Assembly (NCBI RefSeq): GCF_006538345.1
Contig: NZ_BJKL01000005.1
Location: 124,001-188,000 of the forward strand
Direction: 5' to 3'
DNA from: Alteromonas sp. KUL49
GTDB lineage: Bacteria > Pseudomonadota > Gammaproteobacteria > Enterobacterales > Alteromonadaceae
Length of the DNA: 64,000 nucleotides
The position numbers and the translations under genes are program-made. The notes under the pieces were generated by a model. The model did no database searches and was not told where the DNA came from. It saw only the letters and a program-made list of their open reading frames with translations. This document shows positions 27,559 through 37,515 of the stretch, piece after piece; positions within the stretch are counted from its first letter, which is position 1; each line of letters starts with the position of its first letter.

Positions 27559-30183
27559 GTGAGCGCTGAATTTTCTAATTTTATCAATATTGGCGAACGT
27601 ACAAACGTCACGGGGTCAGCACGCTTCAAGCGATTGATTCTAGAGGGTGATTACGAAACGGCACTCGACGTGGCTCGCCAGCAAGTTGAGAACGGTGCCC
27701 AGATCATCGACATCAACATGGACGAGGCCATGCTTGATTCTAAGCAGGCGATGATCACCTTTTTGAATCTGATTGCGTCAGAGCCTGACATTAGCCGCGT
27801 CCCCATTATGATCGATTCATCGAAATGGGAGGTTATTGAGGCGGGCCTTAAATGCGTGCAAGGTAAGGCTATTGTTAACTCCATTAGCTTAAAAGAAGGC
27901 AAGGAGATTTTCCTTAATCAAGCACGGCTGATTAAGCGCTTTGGCGCCGCTACTGTTGTAATGGCTTTTGATGAAACAGGTCAAGCTGACACTCAAGCCC
28001 GTAAAGTTGAAATCTGTCAGCGCAGCTATAAGCTGCTTACTGAAGAAGTAGGTTTTCCACCAGAAGACATCATTTTTGACCCCAACATCTTCGCTGTGGC
28101 CACAGGTATCGAAGAGCATGACAACTACGCAGTAGATTTTATCGAGGCAACGCGAGAAATTCGCAAAACTTGCCCGTATTCACATATCTCCGGTGGTTTG
28201 TCTAACATCTCTTTCTCGTTCCGAGGGAACAATCCAGTGCGTGAAGCCATGCACTCGGTGTTCTTGTTTCATGCTATTCGCGCTGGCATGGACATGGCCA
28301 TTGTCAATGCGGGTCAGTTAGAAGTTTATGATGAAATTCCTAAGGAGCTCAGAGACGCCGTAGAAGACGTTATTCTTAACCGTCATTCCGACGCGACTGA
28401 AAACCTATTGGAGATTGCGCCTAACTACCAAGGTGGTGGTAAAGCCGCGGCAAAAGAAGATCTTAGTTGGCGTGAGCAACCGGTCAATAAGCGTCTTGAG
28501 CATGGCTTAGTAAAAGGTATTACTGACTACATCGTTGAAGATACCGAAGAAGCAAGACTTCAAGCGGAAAAACCGCTCCACGTTATTGAAGGTCCATTGA
28601 TGGATGGTATGAACGTGGTAGGTGACCTTTTCGGTGAAGGAAAAATGTTTCTGCCTCAGGTGGTAAAATCTGCTCGCGTAATGAAAAAAGCGGTAGCTCA
28701 CTTGCAGCCTTTTATCGAAGCTGAAAAGTCTGGTGATACCAAAAGTAATGGAAAAATATTACTCGCCACTGTAAAGGGCGATGTGCACGATATCGGCAAA
28801 AATATTGTGGGTGTGGTGCTTCAATGTAATAACTTTGAAGTTATCGATTTGGGCGTTATGGTTCCTGCTGCCACTATTTTGCAAGTGGCTAAAGACGAGA
28901 ATGTCGATATGATTGGTTTGTCTGGTCTTATCACGCCCTCATTGGACGAAATGGTTCACGTTGCCAAAGAGATGGAACGTCAAGGGTTTGACCTGCCCTT
29001 GCTCATTGGTGGAGCAACAACTTCGAAAGCACACACCGCAGTAAAGATTGAACAAAACTATCATGCCCCTGTGGTATATGTGCCGAATGCGAGTCGGGCT
29101 GTGGGCGTATGCCAACGATTGTTGAACAAAGCCTCTCGTGATGTATACGCCAAAGAACTATCGGCCGAGTACGATAAGGTTCGTGAACAACACGCACGTA
29201 AAAAGCCTCGCTCAAAACCGATAACACTTGAAGAAGCGCGTGCAAATAGTTTCAAACCTGATTTCTCAACATTACCAACTGTCCCAAATACACTCGGTGT
29301 GCAAGCGGTAAGTGTGCCTTTGTCAGTATTGCGTGATTATATTGACTGGACGCCATTCTTCCTTACGTGGTCTTTGGCGGGTAAGTATCCAAGGATCCTT
29401 AACGATGAAGTGGTCGGTGAACAAGCACAGAGCTTATTTGAAGACGCGAATGCTATGCTTGATAAAGTGATTGAAGACGCGTCACTCCAAGCAAAAGGTG
29501 TGTTTGGTTTGTTTCCGGCTAACCGCGTTGATGATGACCTTGAAATATATGAGTCCGAAGCACGAGAAAAAGTAGTAGGTATTGCTCATCACTTACGTCA
29601 ACAAACCTTAAAACAAGGGTTTGCAAACTATTGTTTGGCTGATTTCGTGGCAGAGAAATCTTCTGGTATCAGTGATTATGTTGGCGCTTTTGCGGTGACT
29701 GGTGGTATTGGTGAAGATGACTTAGCAGACAGCTTTACCAATGCGGGTGACGACTATAATGGCATTATGGTGAAGGCCGTAGCTGACAGATTAGCAGAAG
29801 CATTTGCTGAGTACCTTCACGAGCAGGTAAGAAAAATTCACTGGGGTTATGCCCAAAATGAAGCTTTTTCAAATGATGACCTGATCCGAGAGAAGTATCA
29901 AGGTATTCGCCCAGCACCTGGTTATGCTGCTTGCCCAGAGCACACAGAGAAACAGCTTATTTGGGACTTACTTGACGCTGAAGCGCATACAGGCATGAAG
30001 TTAACAGAGAGCTATGCTATGTGGCCGGGTGCGTCGGTTTCTGGTTGGTATTTCTCTCATCCACAATCTCGTTATTTTGCCGTTGCCAAAATACAATCTG
30101 ACCAAGTTGAGAGTTATGCGCAACGCAAAGGGTGGACATTAGAGGAAGCAGAGAGGTGGCTTGGCCCGAATCTGTCAGACTAA
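27559..30183 (+). CDS. metH: Methionine synthase, folate/cobalamin/activation subunit (split MetH, part 2)
   Basis: 874 residues covering MetH from the pterin-binding domain on: [13 protein letters not shown] and [12 protein letters not shown] (folate barrel), the cap and B12 domain with [13 protein letters not shown] (cobalt-ligand His410) and [13 protein letters not shown], then the AdoMet-binding reactivation domain ([30 protein letters not shown]). The start is GTG with GGAG upstream (27550-27553). It is in a different reading frame from part 1, and an in-frame stop lies at 27532, so it is not just an extension. Combined length, 1229 aa, equals one full MetH. Confidence 0.95.
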   Translation: MSAEFSNFINIGERTNVTGSARFKRLILEGDYETALDVARQQVENGAQIIDINMDEAMLDSKQAMITFLNLIASEPDISRVPIMIDSSKWEVIEAGLKCVQGKAIVNSISLKEGKEIFLNQARLIKRFGAATVVMAFDETGQADTQARKVEICQRSYKLLTEEVGFPPEDIIFDPNIFAVATGIEEHDNYAVDFIEATREIRKTCPYSHISGGLSNISFSFRGNNPVREAMHSVFLFHAIRAGMDMAIVNAGQLEVYDEIPKELRDAVEDVILNRHSDATENLLEIAPNYQGGGKAAAKEDLSWREQPVNKRLEHGLVKGITDYIVEDTEEARLQAEKPLHVIEGPLMDGMNVVGDLFGEGKMFLPQVVKSARVMKKAVAHLQPFIEAEKSGDTKSNGKILLATVKGDVHDIGKNIVGVVLQCNNFEVIDLGVMVPAATILQVAKDENVDMIGLSGLITPSLDEMVHVAKEMERQGFDLPLLIGGATTSKAHTAVKIEQNYHAPVVYVPNASRAVGVCQRLLNKASRDVYAKELSAEYDKVREQHARKKPRSKPITLEEARANSFKPDFSTLPTVPNTLGVQAVSVPLSVLRDYIDWTPFFLTWSLAGKYPRILNDEVVGEQAQSLFEDANAMLDKVIEDASLQAKGVFGLFPANRVDDDLEIYESEAREKVVGIAHHLRQQTLKQGFANYCLADFVAEKSSGISDYVGAFAVTGGIGEDDLADSFTNAGDDYNGIMVKAVADRLAEAFAEYLHEQVRKIHWGYAQNEAFSNDDLIREKYQGIRPAPGYAACPEHTEKQLIWDLLDAEAHTGMKLTESYAMWPGASVSGWYFSHPQSRYFAVAKIQSDQVESYAQRKGWTLEEAERWLGPNLSD

Positions 30184-30205
30184 TTTGTATTAAAAACATA
30201 AACAT

Positions 30206-30230
30206 AAAGCGCGATTACTCGCGCTTTTTT
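30206..30230 (+). terminator. Intrinsic terminator after metH
   Basis: AAAGCGCGA / TCGCGCTTT stem with a TTAC loop followed by six T residues, 23 bases after the metH stop. It also faces the end of the minus-strand LysR gene and could act weakly on that side. Confidence 0.9.
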
Positions 30231-30312
30231 CGTTAACGCCATTGTCGATATCGCTAAGGTTTACACCTTTCTTTTGAATATAAGTGCTTGATACCGAAGG
30301 AGTGGATGCGTC

Positions 30313-31255
30313 TTATCGAGAGGCATCCACTGCACTTGAGAGCCGATTGTCTATAATCTCGCGCATAGTTTCTGCAAGCTCCCTGAAACTGCTTCTGCCT
30401 GGCGCAGTGTTACGCCACGAAAGACCGTGTTGGCGAACAATAGGCATGTTTTCAATTTCGCTCACATGAAGCTCTTCTGGGCGATGCAATTCAGAATGAA
30501 TATATAAACCGGGTAAAAAAGCCACGCCCATGCCCATGACCACCATTTGGCGAAGCGTATCAAGGCTTGTACCCTCGTAATCTCTTTGTAAGTCAGCGCC
30601 TAGCTTGTTACATATTTCTTGGACTTGGCGATGAAAGTGATGTTTGTCTTCTAACGTTAGCACTTTTTCATGTGCAAGCTCTTCAGGTGCAACGTAGTTT
30701 TTTACCCGCGAGCTTGTGATCGGAGGGAACGACAAATTTCAGTGGTTCTTTAAACAATGGGTGCGTGATCAGTTGGGCGTGCTCTCCACCTAGTGGAGAA
30801 AGTATGAGGTCGTACTCACCGTGCAATAAACCGTGCTGCAACTGAAGAGGTGCAGCCTCTCGAACGTAAAATCGCAGCCCCGGTTGAACTTCATGTAATG
30901 GGGGAAGCACGTGTGGAAGTAGATATGGTCCAAGGGTGGGAGGAACACCCAACCGGTATGTGATCACTTCGCCCTCTGAGAGGTTGGTTGCAACCTCACC
31001 AAATTTTACGCCGGCTTGAATGACATCTTCAGCGGTTTCCAGGAGCGCTTTACCCTGAGGTGATAGCAACGTACCACTTCGAGAACGCTCAAAGAGTGTG
31101 AGCCCCAAATTTGACTCTAACGCATTAATTTGACTGGTCAGTGTGGGTTGGCTAATTCCGAGGGAGGTTGCCGCTTGGCGAAAGCTTAGTGACTTAGCAA
31201 CGGCAACAAAATATCTAATCTGGTTGAGAGATGGAAATTTGCCGTTCAATTGCAT
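30313..31255 (-). pseudogene. OxyR-like LysR regulator, frameshifted
   Basis: A LysR-type regulator of the OxyR branch, read in two frames: 31255 to about 30700 (HTH: FRQAATSLGISQPTLTSQIN; YRLGVPPTLGPYLLPHVLP) and onward to 30313 (NYVAPEELAHEKVLTLEDK; MVVMGMGVAFLPG). Removing one base from the T6 run at 30698-30703 (A6 on the coding strand) restores a 313-residue protein. The position of OxyR's peroxidatic Cys199 holds His (EDKHHFHRQVQEIC) while the second Cys remains, so even when intact it would not sense peroxide by the OxyR disulfide. It is divergent from a SulP transporter. Confidence 0.85.
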
Positions 31256-31575
31256 GGATATTCACCTTTTTCGCTATTATACTCCGCCACACGTAATAGT
31301 TAATTGCTATCACGAGATGGTATATTAAACTATTAAACTATCAAGCGACACTCACGTATTAACTTTTTTTCATCGTAGAAAACAAGGACAAAATACCTGG
31401 CGTTTTTGGAGTGTTGCAAAGCGAGTAATACCTGTCATCTCCATACATCGCTCAGTGTATGAGTCACCTGTCACTTCGATGTAATCAGCATCGCTGGTAG
31501 CGCATAAGCGTTACTGCGGACATTCGTAGGGTGCACACCAGCATCTTTACCAAGAATAAAAGAAAGGCAACTTTC
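31256..31575. other. 320-base divergent intergenic region, LysR gene / SulP gene
   Basis: No gene seen. It should hold both divergent promoters. It is AT-rich near the LysR start and contains an ATAG-N7-CTAT operator (separate entry) followed by further CTAT half-sites at 31330 and 31338. I see no convincing -35/-10 pair or small RNA. Confidence 0.6.
31296..31310. promoter_or_regulatory. OxyR/LysR-type operator
   Basis: ATAGTTAATTGCTAT is an ATAG-N7-CTAT inverted repeat, the element that occurs twice in OxyR binding sites. It starts 41 bases from the LysR start codon. A second full repeat at the expected 7-base spacing is not present, but CTAT half-sites occur at 31330-31333 and 31338-31341. 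Probably the site by which the neighbouring regulator controls itself and the SulP gene. Confidence 0.5.
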
Positions 31576-33219
31576 ATGATAAAACTAAATTTTTCCAATT
31601 TACGTGGTGATATTACCGGTGGTTTAACCGCAGGTATTGTTGCATTGCCACTGGCGCTGGCACTGGGCGTGGCCTCTGGCCTAGGTCCAATGGCGGGACT
31701 ATACGGTGCGATTGCCGTGGGTTTCTTTGCTGCATTGTTTGGTGGTACGCCAGCTCAAATCTCTGGTCCAACGGGTCCTATGGTCGTTGTTTTGGCGGGT
31801 TTGTTTGCAACATTGTCTGGTGACGCTAGCTTAATCTTCACTGCAGTTATTTTGGCTGGTGTGTTTCAAATTGTATTTGGTGTACTGGGCGTAGGTCAGT
31901 ACATTCGTCTCGTTCCGTATCCTGTAATTTCCGGTTTTATGACAGGGATTGGTGCAATTATCATTATACTTCAGCTGGGGAGGCTACTTGGCCACGAACC
32001 ACCTGGAGGCACACTCGGCGCACTTAGCTACCTGCCTACTGCGCTCGCTGACATCAATTTCTCAACCTTGTTACTAGGTGTGGGAACACTCATCGTTGCG
32101 CTTAAATGGCCACCGGCATTAGGAAAATACGTACCTGGTGCACTAGCTGCACTTATCATTGGCACGTTAGTGAGTCTCTTTTTACCAGTGCCTATTTTGG
32201 GTGATATCCCAAGCGGTTTGCCTTCATTGCATCTACCTGTGTTTGAAACCAGTACTTTACTCCTAGTGCTTGAAGCTGCATTCATCCTAGCCGTATTGGG
32301 TGCTATCGATAGCCTTCTTACCTCATTGGTGGCTGACAACATGACCCGTAGCCGTCACGACAGCAACAAAGAGCTCATCGGACAGGGCATTGGTAACACA
32401 GTGGCTGGTTTCATCGGTGGTATTGCTGGTGCAGGTGCAACCATGCGTACCGTAGTTAATATTCGCAGCGGTGGTAAAGACAGAATCTCAGGTATGGTCC
32501 ACGCCTTGGTACTATTAGCCATTGTGCTTGGTCTAAGCCCGCTTGCGGCGCAAATTCCACATGCAGTGTTGGCTGGTATTTTGGTTAAGGTCGGTTTGGA
32601 TATTATTGATTGGAGCTACATCAAGCGTGCGCACAAAGGCCCTCGTTGGGACCTACTACTCATGCTTACTGTACTGCTTTTAACTGTATTCGTTGACCTA
32701 ATCACTGCGGTTGGTGTCGGCGTTGTATTCGCTGCGCTTGCCTATGTGAAGCAGATTGCGACTATTCAGCTAGAAGAGTTGAAGAAGATTCCTGATACAC
32801 TTAATGACCCTAAAGAGAACGCGCTCCTTGAATCTTTGCGTGGTAGCGTATCTATCTTTAGTTTTGGTGGTCCATTGAGCTTCGGTGCTGCTGCTGACGT
32901 GGGTCATCACGTTCGCGAGAAAGTGAAGCCCGGTTCAAAGGTCATGATCTTAGATTTTAGTCGTGTTCCGGTAATGGACGTGTCAGCGGCTATGGCTGTC
33001 GAAACAGTAGCATCAGATGCGATTGCCGCAGGTAGACAATTGGTGATTTGTGGTGCAAACGATGAAGTTAACAAAGTACTCGAAGGTATTAACGCCCATC
33101 ACCCAGGTATTCCGAATATCGGAAACCTACATGATGCACTGATTTATGCGCAAAACCACGTGAGTAAACTCGAAAAAAAGTCCGCTAGCGGTAGTTTTGA
33201 AGCCGTCACACAATCGTAG
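31576..33219 (+). CDS. SulP-family inorganic anion transporter
   Basis: A 547-residue SulP/SLC26 permease. The N-terminal two thirds has about 12-14 membrane helices with family motifs (GGLTAGIVALPLALALGVASG; GTPAQISGPTGPMVVVLAG; GIAGAGATMRTVVNIRSGG); the C-terminal about 130 residues form a STAS domain (MILDFSRVPVMDVSAAMAVE). Substrate could be sulfate, bicarbonate or a dicarboxylate; sequence alone does not say. The frame opens at 31531, but AAAGAAAGG before the ATG at 31576 and the usual family start favour the shorter form. Divergent from the OxyR-like gene. Confidence 0.92.
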   Translation: MIKLNFSNLRGDITGGLTAGIVALPLALALGVASGLGPMAGLYGAIAVGFFAALFGGTPAQISGPTGPMVVVLAGLFATLSGDASLIFTAVILAGVFQIVFGVLGVGQYIRLVPYPVISGFMTGIGAIIIILQLGRLLGHEPPGGTLGALSYLPTALADINFSTLLLGVGTLIVALKWPPALGKYVPGALAALIIGTLVSLFLPVPILGDIPSGLPSLHLPVFETSTLLLVLEAAFILAVLGAIDSLLTSLVADNMTRSRHDSNKELIGQGIGNTVAGFIGGIAGAGATMRTVVNIRSGGKDRISGMVHALVLLAIVLGLSPLAAQIPHAVLAGILVKVGLDIIDWSYIKRAHKGPRWDLLLMLTVLLLTVFVDLITAVGVGVVFAALAYVKQIATIQLEELKKIPDTLNDPKENALLESLRGSVSIFSFGGPLSFGAAADVGHHVREKVKPGSKVMILDFSRVPVMDVSAAMAVETVASDAIAAGRQLVICGANDEVNKVLEGINAHHPGIPNIGNLHDALIYAQNHVSKLEKKSASGSFEAVTQS

Positions 33220-33245
33220 CCTTAGCGGTCTAAACTAATTTGTAT

Positions 33246-33273
33246 AAAAAGCCTGCACTATGCAGGCTTTTTT
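33246..33273 (+). terminator. Intrinsic terminator after SulP gene
   Basis: AAAAAGCCTGCA / TGCAGGCTTTTT stem with a 3-base loop and a run of six T, 26 bases after the stop codon. Confidence 0.92.
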
Positions 33274-33342
33274 ATTGCAGAGTAAAAATTCAAGGATATA
33301 GATTAGAGTCTATAACCCGCTGATATAAAGTGTAATTTATTT

Positions 33343-33362
33343 TTAATTGAACGTTCAATTAA
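33343..33362. promoter_or_regulatory. Perfect 20-bp palindrome, probable BetI-type operator
   Basis: TTAATTGAACGTTCAATTAA is a perfect palindrome 70 bases upstream of the TonB receptor start. Its core ATTGAACGTTCAAT resembles, from memory, the operator bound by BetI repressors in other gammaproteobacteria, and a betI homologue lies just after the receptor. Repression of the receptor gene by this regulator is therefore inferred. Confidence 0.65.
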
Positions 33363-33432
33363 GTTTAATCTAATTGCCACAAACCATTTTTACTATGCAT
33401 CCCAGATAAATAACTACATTCTGGGAAATCCA

Positions 33433-35860
33433 ATGAAAAACACCACACGTTATAATTTACTCTCATTGAGTGTACTTGCTGCACTCGCATCACCAACCTA
33501 TGCTCAAGAACCTTCTCAAACGGCACCTAGTGCAGAAGAGATTGAGGAGATTACTGTTGTTGGGCGCAGTGTTTCCTATGCGAACAATGCGTCTTCAGAC
33601 GAAATGCAAAAGCAACAAGCTAATTTGAGCAGCGTATTGGCTGTTGTCGATAACCTTCCGGGCGTTTTAATTAATGAAGGCGACACTTTTGGCGCTGATG
33701 ATTGGTCAACGTCGATTGTTATTCGCGGCTTTCAGGTAAACCTGAACGAACAGCAAATCGGTATGACTGTTGATGGCATCGCCAACGGTAACTCAAACTA
33801 TGGCGGTGGTGCCAAGGCAAACCGCTACATTGATACTGAAAACATGCAGGGGGTTGAAGTGTCGCAAGGTACAGCAGATATTGCTTCACGAAGCCATGAG
33901 GCCCTCGGTGGAACCATTAACTTCACCACGCTTAATCCAGGTATGGAGCAAAAGCTTGTTACTAGCTTTACCGCTGGTGAGTTTGACGCTTCAAAATATT
34001 ATGTACGTTACGAAACAGGTGAGATTTTTAAAGATACGTACGCATGGGTGAGTATGTCGAGCCAAGAGAGTACAGATTTTATCGATCAGTCTGCTGAAAA
34101 TACGCGTGATCATGTGGCTCTGAAATTTATTTCTACGCTAAGTAATATTGATTTTACAGGGTATGTTTCTTATGACGATACCCATGAAGATAACTATCAA
34201 CGTATCTATGGCCTAGCGCAGTATGAACAAAACCCTGATTGGGACCAGCTGACCAGTGAATGGACTGGCGTACCTTATCAAGATCAAGCGTATCGCCGCG
34301 GTTGGTCTACGCTTCGCGAAAACCTTTTTGCTTATCTACAAGCGGATTTTTCCGTTGGTGACGTTGATGTTTCTACCAACGTTTACTATCACAATAACGA
34401 AGGTCGAGGAGATTGGGTTCCTCCATACCTCGTTGATGTTAAAGCTGACGGTGATAATGTAGGTCACTCTGAACTTGTTAACGGAAACACAGTATTTGGT
34501 GGTTCAGCGTTAGGTCAACTTTATTTTGTTAATGCCGATGGCCAAGCCCTTTCACCTATCGACGGTTGCCAAAGCTCGATTACCTTCCCTTATGGTGGTG
34601 CAGGTGCCCAGTACGATCCAGCATGTCACGAACAAGGCGCTATCCCAGTGGGTTCATATCGTCACACTCATTATGAAAAAAGCCGTATAGGTTTTAATGC
34701 TGATGCCATTTGGTACACCAAAATTGGTGACTACGATAACACGTTGAGATTTGGCTTGTGGTGGGAAGACTATACTCGTGATGAATCACGTGATTGGCAT
34801 AAAATCACAGATTCGAAAATCGGTTTTGCATTTAACAACACGCCTTACTGGGTTCAGTATGACAGAACATTCCCTGTAGATACACTCATGTACTATGTTG
34901 AAGATGAACTTGATTTGGGTGTTGCACGAGTTCGCCTTGGCGCTAAACAGTTCAACGTAGACATCGCCAAAGACGATAACTTCGACGCTGACAACGATTT
35001 AAACGTAAACTCTGATTCAGATGTTCTACTGTCTGCTGGTGTGGTTGCCCCATTGTTTGTAGATGGGCTTGAAGTATTTGCGGGTTACGGTGAAAACTTT
35101 GCGGCAATTAAAGATGCTCAGCTTGAGCGCGATGACGCCGACCTTCGTTTTATTGAGCCGGAAACTGCAGAAAACATCGATCTTGGTTTGCGTTACTCAT
35201 CACCAGGCTTTAACGCGAGCTTGACCTATTACACTATTGAATTTAACGATCGAATTCAATTTACCAGTAATGAGACTTCAAGCGGTATCGATTTCTTAGA
35301 GGCTGCTGCTGGTGGTTATCGTAACGTGGGTGGAATCGAATCTTCAGGTGTTGAAATTTCGGCAGATATTACACTTACCGATAACTTAAGCGTGTTTACT
35401 TCACTTACCTTCAGCTCATCTGAATACGTTGAGACTATTGGTGGAACAGGTACTCAGTATGCTTCTCTAGAGAGTGCACTAGCGGCAATTGCTGACGATA
35501 CTAATCCAGAGTCGTCTTTAGTGGCAGTTAAAGGTAATACGGTGATAGGCACGCCAGATACTATGGGTGTTATCAGTTTGGATTGGAGCAAAGACAACTA
35601 CTTTGCAGGCTTATCTACTAAGTACGTTGATAGCCGATATCTGGATATTTATAATGCATCGGAAGTTGAAGACTACCTCGTGAGCGAGTTTTTATGTGGG
35701 TGGTTTTATTGACAACATCGGCCAAGGCATTGAGTCTTTGGAAGTACGTTTAACCGTGAACAACTTGTTTGATGAAGACTATGCATCGACCATTGCACCA
35801 GATGCGTTTTGGATCGGCGCTCCACGAGCAGTTGCAGTAAATGCTCGTTTGACGTTCTAA
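33433..35860 (+). pseudogene. TonB-dependent outer-membrane receptor, frameshifted near the 3' end
   Basis: An outer-membrane receptor: signal peptide (LLSLSVLAALASPTYAQ), TonB box region (EEIEEITVVGRS), plug domain (VIRGFQVNLNEQQIGMTVDG; GVEVSQGTADIAS) and a beta barrel. The first frame stops at 35712, about 50 residues early. Removing one T from the T5 run at 35689-35693 restores YVGGFIDNIGQG through the barrel strand NNLFDEDYAS and the C-terminal Phe (ARLTF) at 35860, giving 808 aa. Ligand unknown; a BetI-type operator upstream and betI downstream hint at a choline- or betaine-related compound. Confidence 0.85.
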
Positions 35861-35919
35861 ACAACTGATAGTCGCAACAGGTGATTGCCTGTTGCGACCT
35901 TGATAGGTGGAGTTTTTAA

Positions 35920-36495
35920 ATGCCCAAGGTGGGGATGGAGCCAGTAAGAAAGAAACAACTCATTGAAGCAACACTAGACGTGATTGCGAAAGTTGGACTT
36001 CACGGCACTACAATTAGTCTAATAAGTAGGCAAGCAGGATTATCTTCAGGGATTATTAGTCACTACTTTGGTGACAAACAGGGCTTGATCGAAGCAACCA
36101 TGCGCTACTTACTCGATGCGCTTAAAATCAAGGATGCTTTCCCTTGCCACAAAGAACGTATTCGTTTCATTGTTAATAATAATTTTTCAACGGTGCAAAG
36201 AGCGGATTCAGCCACCAACACCTGGCTAAACTTTTGGGCGATGTCATTGCATAGCGATGGGTTATATCGTTTGCAACGAGTTAATCACAAACGATTAGAA
36301 AGCAACTTAGCTTACAGTTTTCGCCAATTGCTGCCAAAAGATAAAGCAAGGTTAGCTGCGTCATCGACCGCTGCTATGATTGATGGTTATTGGTTGCGCT
36401 GCGCACTTTGCCGTGGTGAAAGCAAAGACTTTAACGAGGCATGTGCTAGGGTATTGCATCATGTGGACGTTTTACTGAGTGATAGCTTACATTAA
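35920..36495 (+). CDS. betI: BetI-like TetR-family repressor
   Basis: A 191-residue TetR regulator close to BetI, the choline-responsive repressor of glycine betaine synthesis. The start MPKVGMEPVRKKQLIEATLD and the HTH (TISLISRQAGLSSGIISHYFGDKQGLIEATMR) are almost those of E. coli BetI, and WLNFWAMSLH and AAMIDGYWLRCAL match its ligand domain. No betA, betB or betT is in the window; instead it follows the TonB receptor by 59 bases. GGTGGAG precedes the ATG. Its likely target is the palindrome at 33343. Confidence 0.85.
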   Translation: MPKVGMEPVRKKQLIEATLDVIAKVGLHGTTISLISRQAGLSSGIISHYFGDKQGLIEATMRYLLDALKIKDAFPCHKERIRFIVNNNFSTVQRADSATNTWLNFWAMSLHSDGLYRLQRVNHKRLESNLAYSFRQLLPKDKARLAASSTAAMIDGYWLRCALCRGESKDFNEACARVLHHVDVLLSDSLH

Positions 36496-36507
36496 TTATT
36501 TCGCATA

Positions 36508-36576
36508 GATAGTTAGCCAGGTTGCCAAACTTGGCTGTTGGTACTATTCTCATCGCTTGACTGGCTGGTAACTATC
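36508..36576. repeat. Nested imperfect inverted repeats after betI
   Basis: Outer arms GATAGTTAGCCAG (36508-36520) and CTGGCTGGTAACTATC (36561-36576) pair except for a 3-base bulge. An inner repeat AGCCAGGTT / AACTTGGCT (with one bulge, 36515-36536) shares the left arm. No T run follows, so this could be a terminator-like or regulatory structure between betI and the next gene. Confidence 0.4.
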
Positions 36577-36628
36577 GGCCTATTGTCAGAACATTAAAAT
36601 TGTAAGCGCTGTTGGTAAGCCAGTTATC

Positions 36629-37463
36629 ATGCTAAAAATACTTTTTCCGGTTGTTGTTCTTGTTGCTGTATTACTAGTACCTGCAAATGCTAGTAACGAG
36701 AGCTCGGTTAAGCGGATAAAGGTAATCAAGGGTAATGATGACCAAGTTGACATGGTCTATTACTTTCACTCTCTCCTAGAAGAGGCCTTGTCTTATTCTG
36801 ACGAAGCAATGGGCCCTGTTGTTTTAGAAAACGTTAATTTTGAACATGGCCAAAATCGAACCTTCCGGTTACTCAATGTGCCAGGCGAGTTAGATGTCAC
36901 CTACAGTATGACATCACCTGAGCGCGAAGTTGCTTACATACCCATAAAGGTTCCGTTGTTGGATGGTCTGCTTGGTAAACGTCAACTCTTGGTAAAAAAG
37001 TCTAATGCAGAGGCATTTGAGGACGTCACAGAAGAAGAGCTAAAGCTGATGGTTGGCTGCCAGGGAGATAACTGGCCCGACTCCGATATTCTCGAATCTA
37101 ATGGTTATGCTTTGTATCGAGCTGAACATTTTGAATCTTTATTTCATATGCTAGAACGGGGACGGTGTGATTATTTTCCTCGAGGTATTAACGAGATTCT
37201 TTATGACTACCAAAAGTTCAATGGTCGGTATGGAGAATTACACATGGTCGATAACGTAATGCTCCGTTATCACGCACCTGTATATTTTTTTAGTTGGGCG
37301 GCATAATGAAGCCTTGGCGAAGCGAATAGAGTTTGGGTTGAAGATAATGGAAGAGCAAGGCGTAATTAAACAACGCCTTGCTCAAACGAGTGCCTTTGAA
37401 TTTGATCGCAACTTTGAACAATCGGAATACATAAAGGTATTTGATTTAACATCAGATAATTAA
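36629..37463 (+). pseudogene. Periplasmic substrate-binding-like protein, frameshifted
   Basis: A secreted protein with signal peptide (ILFPVVVLVAVLLVPANA) that resembles family 3 solute-binding proteins without transporter genes (EEALSYSDEAMGPVVLENV; VTEEELKLMVGCQGDNWPDS; LERGRCDYFPRGINEI). The frame ends at 37306 just after a T7 run (37285-37291). Removing one T restores FLVGRHNEALAKRIEFGLK to a stop at 37463, total 277 aa, and continues the typical fold. Ligand unknown; such lone proteins often serve as sensory domains or amino acid binding proteins. Confidence 0.75.
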
Positions 37464-37491
37464 AAAAAGCCGGGCAGGGGCCCGGCTTTTT
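37464..37491. terminator. Bidirectional intrinsic terminator
   Basis: AAAAAGCCGGGC / GCCCGGCTTTTT stem with an AGGG loop between two convergent genes. A and T runs on both sides allow termination in either direction, serving the binding-protein gene (+) and pepO (-). Confidence 0.92.
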
Positions 37492-37515
37492 AATATTCAC
37501 TGGTAAGTCAGACGA

